Shown piece after piece: positions 1-5,350 of a DNA stretch of 5,432 nt; within the stretch, counting starts at the first letter, position 1; the number at the start of each line of letters is the position of its first letter. The notes beneath the pieces were generated by a model. It saw only the letters and a program-made list of their open reading frames with translations. It had not been told where the DNA came from and ran no database searches. Position numbers and translations under genes: made by a program. Source of the stretch: CAVALG01 sp963656085 (lineage in GTDB: Bacteria; Bacillota; Clostridia; Oscillospirales; Acutalibacteraceae); the NCBI GenBank assembly GCA_963656085.1, contig CAVKHV010000086.1, positions 1 through 5,432 of the forward strand, written 5' to 3'.

Positions 1-183
1 AAAATTTTGCGAACAATTTTTATTTTCGCATTTACCGTCTTCTTTCGCCCTATTTTGACAAAAAATCAGGGTTCCGGGCGGATAAAGTTGCCGTTTTCCA
101 CAATCTTTTTTAAACATCATCTTTATTGTATACAAAGCATTTCGGAAGTGTTAATATTAATTGTAAGTCACGGAGGTATTAAT
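1..183. other. Leader region without a recognised gene
   Basis: No coding region is supported here. A perfect TTGACA occurs at 55-60, but the best -10 candidate, GATAAA at 81-86, is 20 bp away, so I do not call a promoter with confidence. Two short perfect palindromes lie closer to the gene: TTGTATACAA (126-135) and TTAATATTAA (151-160). Either could be an operator, but both are AT-rich and could be chance. A 6-bp inverted repeat, TGCGAA/TTCGCA (8-13 and 25-30), lacks a T-run. Confidence 0.4.
172..176 (+). promoter_or_regulatory. Ribosome binding site of the EamA transporter
   Basis: GGAGG sits 7 nt upstream of ATG 184. It decides the start, because the same frame is open for a further 59 codons upstream and that stretch shows no transporter-like sequence. 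Confidence 0.9.
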
Positions 184-1068
184 ATGAAAAAAATCAAAAT
201 AAAAAACCCCGCCACTCCCATTTTATTTTTTGCGGCAATAATATGGGGAAGCGCCTTTGTGGTCGTAAAAGAATCCGTAGATTCGATACCTACGAACTGG
301 TTGCTGTTTATGCGGTTCGGCATTGCGGCGTTGTTTCTCTCGGCGGTATTTTGGAAGCGTCTTAAAAAAATAGACGAAAAGCACATAATGGGCAGTTTGT
401 GGGTTGCGGTCACGCTCTACATAGCGTACATATGGCAAACGGTCGCGATAAAATACACTTCGCCCGGCAAGAACGCGTTTATCACCGCTGCATACTGCGT
501 CATCGTACCGTTCTTGATGTGGCTGTTTTACAAACGCAAGCCTGACAAATTCAACATTACGGCGGCGATTATATGTATTATAGGAATAGGTCTTACCGCT
601 GTCAACCCATCGGAATTGACAAATATAAACAAAGGTGACCGGCTTACGCTTGTATGCGCTTTATTCTTTGCACTGCAGATAATTGCCATAGAGAGGGCGG
701 TTAAAAACTGCGATCCCGTCGTCATAACCATACTCCAGTTTGCATTCGGTGCAATTTTCGCTTTGATCGGCGCGCTTACACTCGAACAACCCCCGGCCGA
801 GTTCGGCAAAAACGAGATACTTTGTACATTATACTTGGGAATTATGTCTTCGGGCGTCGCCACACTTTTTCAAATAGTAGGTCAAAAACTTGCAAAAAGC
901 CAATCTTCAGCCGCTATTATTCTCAGTCTCGAATCCGTATTCGGAGTGCTGTTTTCGGTATTGTTCGGGTACGAAAAACCGACGGTTATTATGATGATAG
1001 GCTTTATGCTGATATTTACAGCAGTAGTGATAAGCGAAACAAAACTGAAATTTTTAAGAAAATCATAA
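184..1068 (+). CDS. EamA/DMT-superfamily transporter (ten-helix permease)
   Basis: This is a 294-residue integral membrane protein of the drug/metabolite transporter superfamily, built as two EamA repeats of about five helices each (roughly residues 12-141 and 154-285). Family hallmarks seen are WGSAFVVVKES at 21-31 in the first helix, RFGIAALFL at 44-52, the YTSPGKNAFITAAY stretch at 91-104 near the end of repeat 1, and LSLESVFGVLFSVLFGYEKP at 247-266 in the matching position of repeat 2. The C-terminus is short and basic (KLKFLRKS), as expected for a cytosolic tail. Length fits the usual 280-310 residues. The frame stays open upstream to position 7, but ATG 184 is chosen because GGAGG (172-176) lies 7 nt before it and the protein then begins at the expected MKKIK before helix 1. 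Family members export or import amino acids, nucleosides or other metabolites; the substrate cannot be read from sequence. It is monocistronic and convergent with secF. Confidence 0.95.
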   Translation: MKKIKIKNPATPILFFAAIIWGSAFVVVKESVDSIPTNWLLFMRFGIAALFLSAVFWKRLKKIDEKHIMGSLWVAVTLYIAYIWQTVAIKYTSPGKNAFITAAYCVIVPFLMWLFYKRKPDKFNITAAIICIIGIGLTAVNPSELTNINKGDRLTLVCALFFALQIIAIERAVKNCDPVVITILQFAFGAIFALIGALTLEQPPAEFGKNEILCTLYLGIMSSGVATLFQIVGQKLAKSQSSAAIILSLESVFGVLFSVLFGYEKPTVIMMIGFMLIFTAVVISETKLKFLRKS

Positions 1069-1096
1069 ACCCGGTGTGACAGCACTATGCAATATT

Positions 1097-1126
1097 AAAA
1101 CCGCAGCCTTACGACTGCGGTTTTTT
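1097..1126. terminator. Bidirectional Rho-independent terminator
   Basis: The stem CCGCAG (1101-1106) / CTGCGG (1115-1120) encloses an 8-nt loop. It is followed by six T on the plus strand (1121-1126) and by TTTT then an AT-rich tract on the minus strand (1100 downward). The flanking A4/T4 can extend the stem to 10 bp. It lies 28 nt after the EamA gene stop and about 11 nt after the secF stop, so one hairpin serves both convergent transcripts. Confidence 0.9.
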
Positions 1127-1136
1127 GATTGATAAA

Positions 1137-2084
1137 TTATTTGGATTTTTTAGTCTTCTTTTCTTTGTGCTCAACCCATCTTACCCACAGCGGGCAGGAA
1201 AGATACATTGACGAATAGAAGCCTGAAACCAAGCCGAATATCATCGGGATAACGAATGTGCGTAACGAAGTTATGCCGTTTATTTCGGAAACGATAAGTA
1301 TAATCACAACAGCCATAATCGTTGTAAGTGCGGTAAGCAAGCTTCTTACAAAAGACTGATTGATACTCAAATTAGCGTTTTCTCTAACCGACATCATCGG
1401 ATACAGTTTCCTGTTTTCACGCACACGGTCATAAACAACGATGGTATCGTTAAGCGAATAACCGAGAATCGTAAGCACAACTGCGATAAAGTTTGCGTCG
1501 ATTTCAAGGCGGAAAACAACCGTGCAGAAGAATGCAATAAGCACATCGTGAACAAGGGCAACAAAAGCAAACACACCTGCCGAAACACCGCCGATTTTAC
1601 GGAAGCGAACACCGATATACACGATAACAAAGATAGCCGCCAGAACAACCGCCGCTATACTTTTTGCAAAGAAACTGCCGGCAACCGATGGGTTGACTGT
1701 ATTTGAATCGCCGAGTGTTATATCGTTATCTTCATAGGCTGCCTGCAGCGCCTCGGTCAATTTTGACTGCTTATCCGCACTGATGGCTTTATCGCCGACT
1801 GCGGTAATAACAAGATATTTTGTATCACCCGATAATCCGGTGTTTTCGGTAAGGGTTATTTTGGTGCCCAAGTTATCTTCAACCGTTTTTTGAAATTCGT
1901 CTTTATCTATCTTCCCTGTATAAGAATACGAAAATCTTGAGCCGCCCTTGAAGTTGATATCGAGTTTAACACCGAAAATTATGGCAACAACCACACCCAC
2001 CAACATTATAGCGATTGAGGCGATAAGACACTTTTTAAGTAACTCGCAATAATTTACTTTCATATTACAATACTTTTTAGCCAT
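1137..2084 (-). CDS. secF: Protein translocase subunit SecF
   Basis: SecF is the smaller half of the SecDF complex, an RND-superfamily membrane protein that uses the proton gradient to pull exported proteins off SecYEG on the outer face. The protein is 315 residues, close to the usual 300-325. Visible are TM1 (about 18-38), the Sec_GG-type motif LDINFKGGS (41-49) starting the extracytoplasmic domain, then five more helices from about 139 to 297. The helix 4 motif LGYSLNDTIVVYDRVREN (207-224) and the NQSFVRSLLTALTT segment (242-255) are diagnostic. D213 and R247, 34 residues apart, match the Asp/Arg pair of the known SecDF proton pathway. The frame is open to 2165, but ATG 2084 is chosen: GGAGGT (2100-2095) precedes it and the extra 27 residues overlap secD without resembling SecF. 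It overlaps the secD stop by 8 bp, implying translational coupling. The C-terminus is strongly basic (KEKKTKKSK). Confidence 0.98.
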   Translation of the reverse strand: MAKKYCNMKVNYCELLKKCLIASIAIMLVGVVVAIIFGVKLDINFKGGSRFSYSYTGKIDKDEFQKTVEDNLGTKITLTENTGLSGDTKYLVITAVGDKAISADKQSKLTEALQAAYEDNDITLGDSNTVNPSVAGSFFAKSIAAVVLAAIFVIVYIGVRFRKIGGVSAGVFAFVALVHDVLIAFFCTVVFRLEIDANFIAVVLTILGYSLNDTIVVYDRVRENRKLYPMMSVRENANLSINQSFVRSLLTALTTIMAVVIILIVSEINGITSLRTFVIPMIFGLVSGFYSSMYLSCPLWVRWVEHKEKKTKKSK

Positions 2085-3462
2085 TGTTCTTTGCACCTCC
2101 GTATAACCAGGGGTTCCTGAGGAATTTGAAGCGAGAGAAACCCTTAAACAGGTACTTGGTAGCAAGCACGCCCATTACGAGGTTGAATACCACGCCGATT
2201 AAAAGGGTAAATCCGAATGAATAAATAGAACCGGTAATGGACGAAGTGAATAACCCAAATGTAAGGAAGTTAAATGCCTTTGCAAGCACACTGTCGGGAG
2301 TGCCGAACGCCGCCATAAGCACAACAGCAACAATAAGGTTGGTTATGTTACCGTCAAGTACTGCAGAGAAAGCACGCTTAAATCCTGCGTCGATAGCGCC
2401 GTCGATCGTTTTGCCGTTGCAAAATTCTTCTTTTATACGCTCGCAAATAATAACGTTAGCGTCAACGCCCATACCTATCGACAGGATGATACCGGCGATA
2501 CCGGGGATTGTAAGCGTGAAACTTGAAATTCCGCTGAAATATCCCGAAATGCACGCCATAATTCCCGCAATCTGACCAAGCAGAGAGAAGCAGGACAAAA
2601 ATCCGCAAAAACGATATCTTACTATAAGCAATACGCAAACAGCAGCAAAAGCAATAATGGCAGCCAAAAGCATTACGTTAAGCGCCTGCTCGCCGAGCGT
2701 CGGAGAAACCACCTGCAACTTAGAATCGTCAACAGACAAAGCAAAAGGAAGCGAGCCCGCGGTTATCTTGCGTGCGAGTTCCTTAGCGGAGTCACTTGTA
2801 AAGTTACCGTAGATTATCGCTTCGCCGCCTGTTATGGCCTGACTGCAGCTTGCGGTTGAAATCGCCGTGTTATCCATATATATGGATATATTGCTGCCGC
2901 TGCTTGCCGCCTGCGCGGTAGCAGTTGCAAATTTTTCGGCACCTTCATCGTTAAGTTTAAGCTGGACAACATAGCCGTTTTCTTCATTGTATCCGGCTTC
3001 TGCGCTTTTGACAACGCTGCCGTCCATAAATGCTTCGCCGCTGTTGTCCGAACCGAGGTAAAAACTGAGCTGTGCGGTTTCACCGAGTTCCTTAACCGCT
3101 GTCGCGGCGTCATAATCCTCATCGTCCGCCTGCCAGGGGAACCTGACTATAACCTGATTATTGTCATAATCCGTAAAAACTTCACTGTCGGTGATGTTTT
3201 CGTTTACAAGACGAGTTTCTATTATTTCTTTCGCTGCGTCCATATCGTTTTTGGTGATGTTTTTAACATCTTTGGTATCCGGTTTAAAAACGGCTTCAAC
3301 GCCGCCTTTTATATCAATACCCCAACGAATGTCCCCAGCGCCCTTTATGTACACTTTGCGTGTATCGCCGAAGTAATCGCTTATTCCGAAAAATGCCGTG
3401 TAAGAAAATGCAAGCAGCAGGAGTAAGACGATAACAGCCTTCAACTTACCAGTACGCTTCAT
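2077..3462 (-). CDS. secD: Protein translocase subunit SecD
   Basis: SecD is the larger half of the SecDF complex, which binds emerging preproteins in the extracytoplasmic space and drives late translocation with proton motive force. The protein has 461 residues, a compact form compared with about 615 in E. coli. TM1 is at about 8-27. WGIDIKGGVEAVF (47-59) is the conserved Sec_GG motif, followed by the periplasmic-type P1 base and head region to about 250, including GGEAIIYG (212-219) and ARKITAGSLPFAL (230-242). PTLGEQAL (254-261) leads into TM2. PGIAGIILSIGMGVDANVIICERIKEE in TM4 (320-346) carries D334 of the VDAN motif, which corresponds to the conserved proton-pathway Asp. AIDAGFKRAFSAVLDGNITNL (356-376) follows in TM5. 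Start ATG 3462 has GGAGGT (3476-3471) 8 nt upstream. It is first in an operon with secF; no yajC is seen before it. Assignment is secure. Confidence 0.98.
   Translation of the reverse strand: MKRTGKLKAVIVLLLLLAFSYTAFFGISDYFGDTRKVYIKGAGDIRWGIDIKGGVEAVFKPDTKDVKNITKNDMDAAKEIIETRLVNENITDSEVFTDYDNNQVIVRFPWQADDEDYDAATAVKELGETAQLSFYLGSDNSGEAFMDGSVVKSAEAGYNEENGYVVQLKLNDEGAEKFATATAQAASSGSNISIYMDNTAISTASCSQAITGGEAIIYGNFTSDSAKELARKITAGSLPFALSVDDSKLQVVSPTLGEQALNVMLLAAIIAFAAVCVLLIVRYRFCGFLSCFSLLGQIAGIMACISGYFSGISSFTLTIPGIAGIILSIGMGVDANVIICERIKEEFCNGKTIDGAIDAGFKRAFSAVLDGNITNLIVAVVLMAAFGTPDSVLAKAFNFLTFGLFTSSITGSIYSFGFTLLIGVVFNLVMGVLATKYLFKGFSRFKFLRNPWLYGGAKNNG
2095..2100 (-). promoter_or_regulatory. Ribosome binding site of secF inside secD
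   Basis: GGAGGT on the minus strand lies 10 nt before ATG 2084, within the last codons of secD (the Gly-Gly-Ala region). It fixes the secF start and suits reinitiation by ribosomes finishing secD. Confidence 0.85.
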
Positions 3463-3470
3463 CGGGCAAA

Positions 3471-3476
3471 ACCTCC
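3471..3476 (-). promoter_or_regulatory. Ribosome binding site of secD
   Basis: GGAGGT on the minus strand sits 8 nt before ATG 3462, a near-ideal Shine-Dalgarno that supports this start. Confidence 0.85.
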
Positions 3477-3540
3477 GTTTAATTTATTCTTGTTTTTTCA
3501 ATATGAGAAACATAATGCAAAAAACAAATGTAACATATAG

Positions 3541-3569
3541 ATTATATAATTAATTTTGTGATAAGTCAA
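3541..3569 (-). promoter_or_regulatory. Sigma-A type promoter of secDF
   Basis: On the minus strand TTGACT (3569-3564) is followed after exactly 17 nt by a perfect TATAAT (3546-3541). Transcription would start near 3534, giving a leader of about 70 nt before secD. The promoter lies wholly in the gap between the aminotransferase and secD, so secDF can be expressed independently. I found no convincing terminator between the aminotransferase stop and this promoter, so some read-through from upstream is possible. Confidence 0.8.
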
Positions 3570-3624
3570 CCAAAAACTGATAATCAGGCACCTTTTTTTG
3601 ACTTTATATCACAATTGCCGCCCG

Positions 3625-4902
3625 TTATCTCAGTCCCAAGCGCTTTTCAAGCGTACTCAACTTAACCGCGGTACACAAAAGATCGGTGGCGGTTATAAGA
3701 TCGGAGATAAGCGGATAAGACGGCGCAATTCTTATGTTGCTGTCGTCCGGGTCATTGCCGTAAGGGTATGTAGCGCCCGCCGGAGTGAGTACAAGGCCCG
3801 CTTTCCTGCAAAGTTCAACCGTGCGTTTGGCGCAGCCGTTTTCGACAAACATACTTATAAAATAACCGCCGTCGGGGTGCGTCCAACGTGCTATTTCGTA
3901 TTTTTGAAGATGGCGTTCAAGTTCGGACAGTACCGCGTCAAATTTAGGCCTGATAATGTTCGAGTGGCGGCGCATATGTTCCTCAAGCGCCTCAATATCC
4001 GGGAACATTCTCGCGTGGCGCAATTGATTGAGTTTATCCGGTCCGATAGTCTGATATTGCATTCTGCCCTTGAGTTCGGCAACATTTTCGGGACTTGAAG
4101 CCTCGGCAGCCACGCCGGCGCCGGGGAATGTTATTTTGGACGTTGAAACGAAAATTATAACATTGTTTTCGTGACCGTGTTTCAGACATTCTTCATATAT
4201 GTTAAGGAGTTCTACATCCTCATCCCTGAAACAGTGTATCGCATACGCGTTATCCCAAAATATTCTGAAATCCTTGGCGGCAGGTTTCATCGCCGCTATT
4301 CTCTTAACCGTCTCGTCGCTGTAAACAATTCCGTCCGGATTTGAATATTTCGGAACACACCACATACCCTTAACGGACGGATCCTTTATAAGCTCTTCAA
4401 TAATATCCATATCCGGTCCGTCTTCTTTTAACGGGACGTTTACCATTTCAATTCCGAAATGCTCGCATATCGCAAAATGTCGGTCATATCCCGGAACGGG
4501 GCACAAAAATTTAACGCCGTTCTGCAACAGCCACGGCTTTTCGCCTGCAAAACCGTGTGTCATCGCCTGCGACACGGTGTCGTACATCATATTAAGAGAG
4601 GAGTTTCCGCCGACAATTACGTTGTCAGGTTCTACACCCATTATTTCCGAAAAAAGATTTTTAAGTTCAATAAGTCCGTCAAGTCCGCCGTAATTGCGGC
4701 AGTCAATACCGGTAAAATTCCTGTAACCCGTCTTTTCGCCCACAAGGTTAAACAGTTCGGTGCTGAGGTCCATCTGATCCGGACCGGGCTTACCGCGCGC
4801 CATATCCAGGCAAAGATTTTGCTGGCACCAGGAGTCATACTCCGCCTTGACCTTTATGTACTCATTCTTTAGTTGTGATTCATTCATTTCGCAGTACTTC
4901 AA
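3625..4902 (-). CDS. Aspartate aminotransferase-like PLP enzyme (MocR-type aminotransferase family)
   Basis: A fold-type I PLP-dependent aminotransferase of 425 residues if started at TTG 4902. It matches the aspartate aminotransferase family (Pfam Aminotran_MocR/Asp_aminotransf) in which bacterial members transfer the aspartate amino group to 2-oxoglutarate. Seen in this numbering: RGKPGPDQMDLS at 36-47, GGNSSLNMMYDTV at 98-110 (phosphate-binding turn), NPDG with N188, DNAY with D217 and Y220, STSKITFPGAG with the probable Schiff-base lysine K256, and IRIAPSYP with R391, the expected carboxylate-binding arginine. No DNA-binding domain is present, so it is an enzyme and not a MocR regulator. 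The start is uncertain: ATG 4926 lacks an RBS and sits at the predicted transcript start, TTG 4902 has GGGGG 7 nt upstream, and ATG 4887 has only a weak GAAG. I favour TTG 4902 because the resulting MKYCEMNESQ opening resembles family N-termini as I recall them. Aspartate as substrate is inferred from family. Confidence 0.93.
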   Translation of the reverse strand: MKYCEMNESQLKNEYIKVKAEYDSWCQQNLCLDMARGKPGPDQMDLSTELFNLVGEKTGYRNFTGIDCRNYGGLDGLIELKNLFSEIMGVEPDNVIVGGNSSLNMMYDTVSQAMTHGFAGEKPWLLQNGVKFLCPVPGYDRHFAICEHFGIEMVNVPLKEDGPDMDIIEELIKDPSVKGMWCVPKYSNPDGIVYSDETVKRIAAMKPAAKDFRIFWDNAYAIHCFRDEDVELLNIYEECLKHGHENNVIIFVSTSKITFPGAGVAAEASSPENVAELKGRMQYQTIGPDKLNQLRHARMFPDIEALEEHMRRHSNIIRPKFDAVLSELERHLQKYEIARWTHPDGGYFISMFVENGCAKRTVELCRKAGLVLTPAGATYPYGNDPDDSNIRIAPSYPLISDLITATDLLCTAVKLSTLEKRLGLR

Positions 4903-4909
4903 AAAAATT

Positions 4910-4914
4910 CCCCC
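4910..4914 (-). promoter_or_regulatory. Probable ribosome binding site of the aminotransferase
   Basis: GGGGG on the minus strand is the only purine-rich Shine-Dalgarno-like run near the start. It is 7 nt from TTG 4902 but 22 nt from ATG 4887, so it argues for the TTG. It departs from the clean GGAGG used by the other genes here. Confidence 0.5.
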
Positions 4915-4933
4915 AATCTGCAACATACTTATA

Positions 4934-4962
4934 ATTATATCTCACTTTGGAGTTGTTTTCAA
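4934..4962 (-). promoter_or_regulatory. Sigma-A type promoter of the aminotransferase
   Basis: On the minus strand TTGAAA (4962-4957) precedes a perfect TATAAT (4939-4934) by 17 nt. The predicted start site falls at about 4927-4928, right at the most upstream in-frame ATG (4926). This makes that ATG usable only by leaderless initiation. Confidence 0.8.
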
Positions 4963-5005
4963 GAGTGAAAATCCCACAAACTGCCACACAGAGCTTGTCA
5001 CCTGT

Positions 5006-5096
5006 GTTCTAGATATTAGATGTTAGACGGTAGATGTGGTAGGCAGGGGTTTTGATAACAGACGGCGAATTCTTCTTGCAGATGGTTTTTTCTCCC
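5006..5096 (+). repeat. Tandem repeat unit copy A (heptamer array plus tail)
   Basis: The unit begins GTT, then has four 7-bp units of form NTAGAYR (5009-5036), then TGG and a tail with GGCAGGGGTTT and GCGAATT, ending TTCTCCC. Its tail (5037-5097) aligns without gaps to the tail of the next copy, with 47 of 61 positions identical by my count. Copy A is cut off just where the hairpin element begins in copy B and is joined directly to copy B. Confidence 0.8.
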
Positions 5097-5195
5097 GTTC
5101 TAGACATTAGACTCTAGACAGTAGATGTTAGATGTGGGGGGCAGGGGTTTGTATAATAGACAGCGAATTGGTCTTAACGATAGTTTATTCTCCCC
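5097..5195 (+). repeat. Tandem repeat unit copy B (heptamer array plus tail)
   Basis: The unit has the same layout as copy A but with five heptamers (5100-5134) instead of four. The tail at 5135-5195 ends TTCTCCCC and runs straight into the hairpin element. The one-unit difference in array length, with flanks conserved, suggests heptamer gain or loss by slippage. Confidence 0.8.
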
Positions 5196-5258
5196 TTCCG
5201 TCGAGGCTTTGCCTCGACACCTCCCCCGTCAGTGGGAGGCAAGTGGTGAGTGCTTACC
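5188..5258 (+). repeat. Multi-hairpin element, copy 1
   Basis: After TTCTCCCCTTCCG come three stem-loops. Hairpin 1 is GTCGAGGC/GCCTCGAC (5200-5207, 5211-5218), a perfect 8-bp stem with a 3-nt loop. Hairpin 2 is CCTCCC/GGGAGG (5220-5225, 5234-5239). A weaker hairpin 3 is GGTGA/TTACC (5245-5249, 5254-5258, one G-U pair). The hairpin 2 block (5218-5243) matches 24 of 26 positions of the inverted copy at 5395-5370. There is no T-run after any hairpin, so it does not look like a terminator. Confidence 0.8.
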
Positions 5259-5278
5259 GTCAGCCCGAAAGCTACCAT

Positions 5279-5322
5279 CCACCACATATAATATCTAATA
5301 TCTAATGTCTAACATCTAGAAC
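5279..5322 (-). repeat. Inverted heptamer array
   Basis: Read on the minus strand this begins GTTCTAGA, like copies A and B, and holds five heptamers (5319-5285). The last is the variant TTATATG, followed by TGGTGG. Both edges match the direct copies (GTT before, TGTGG after), but the tail beyond TGGTGG is only faintly similar to tails A and B and merges into the antisense of hairpin element copy 1. Confidence 0.75.
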
Positions 5323-5350
5323 GGCAAGTGTTTGAGCAAGATTTTACTTT

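Noticed and set aside
8..30. Inverted repeat TGCGAA/TTCGCA as a terminator of an upstream gene
   Set aside because: The stem is 6 bp with an 11-nt loop and no following T-run on the plus strand, so it is too weak to call.
7..183. N-terminal extension of the transporter frame to position 7
   Set aside because: The 59 extra codons have no transporter-like sequence. A strong GGAGG sits 7 nt before ATG 184, and the family length fits the shorter form.
2085..2165. Longer SecF starting at 2165
   Set aside because: This would overlap secD by 89 bp, has no RBS, and adds residues unlike any SecF. ATG 2084 has GGAGGT upstream.
3571..3600. Possible terminator after the aminotransferase
   Set aside because: The small inverted repeat CTGA-TAA-TCAG is only 4 bp and AT-rich. 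The A- and T-runs around it can pair, but there is no GC-rich stem directly followed by a T-run.
3598..4098. 166-codon open frame on the plus strand
   Set aside because: It lies antisense to the well-supported aminotransferase, shows no recognisable domain, and lacks a convincing RBS.
5152..5157. TATAAT in tail B as a plus-strand promoter
   Set aside because: The -35 position falls in the heptamer array (TAGATG) with no match, and the corresponding site in copy A is degraded to GATAAC.
5006..5322. CRISPR array
   Set aside because: Repeats are 7 bp and contiguous with no unique spacers, and no cas genes are present.
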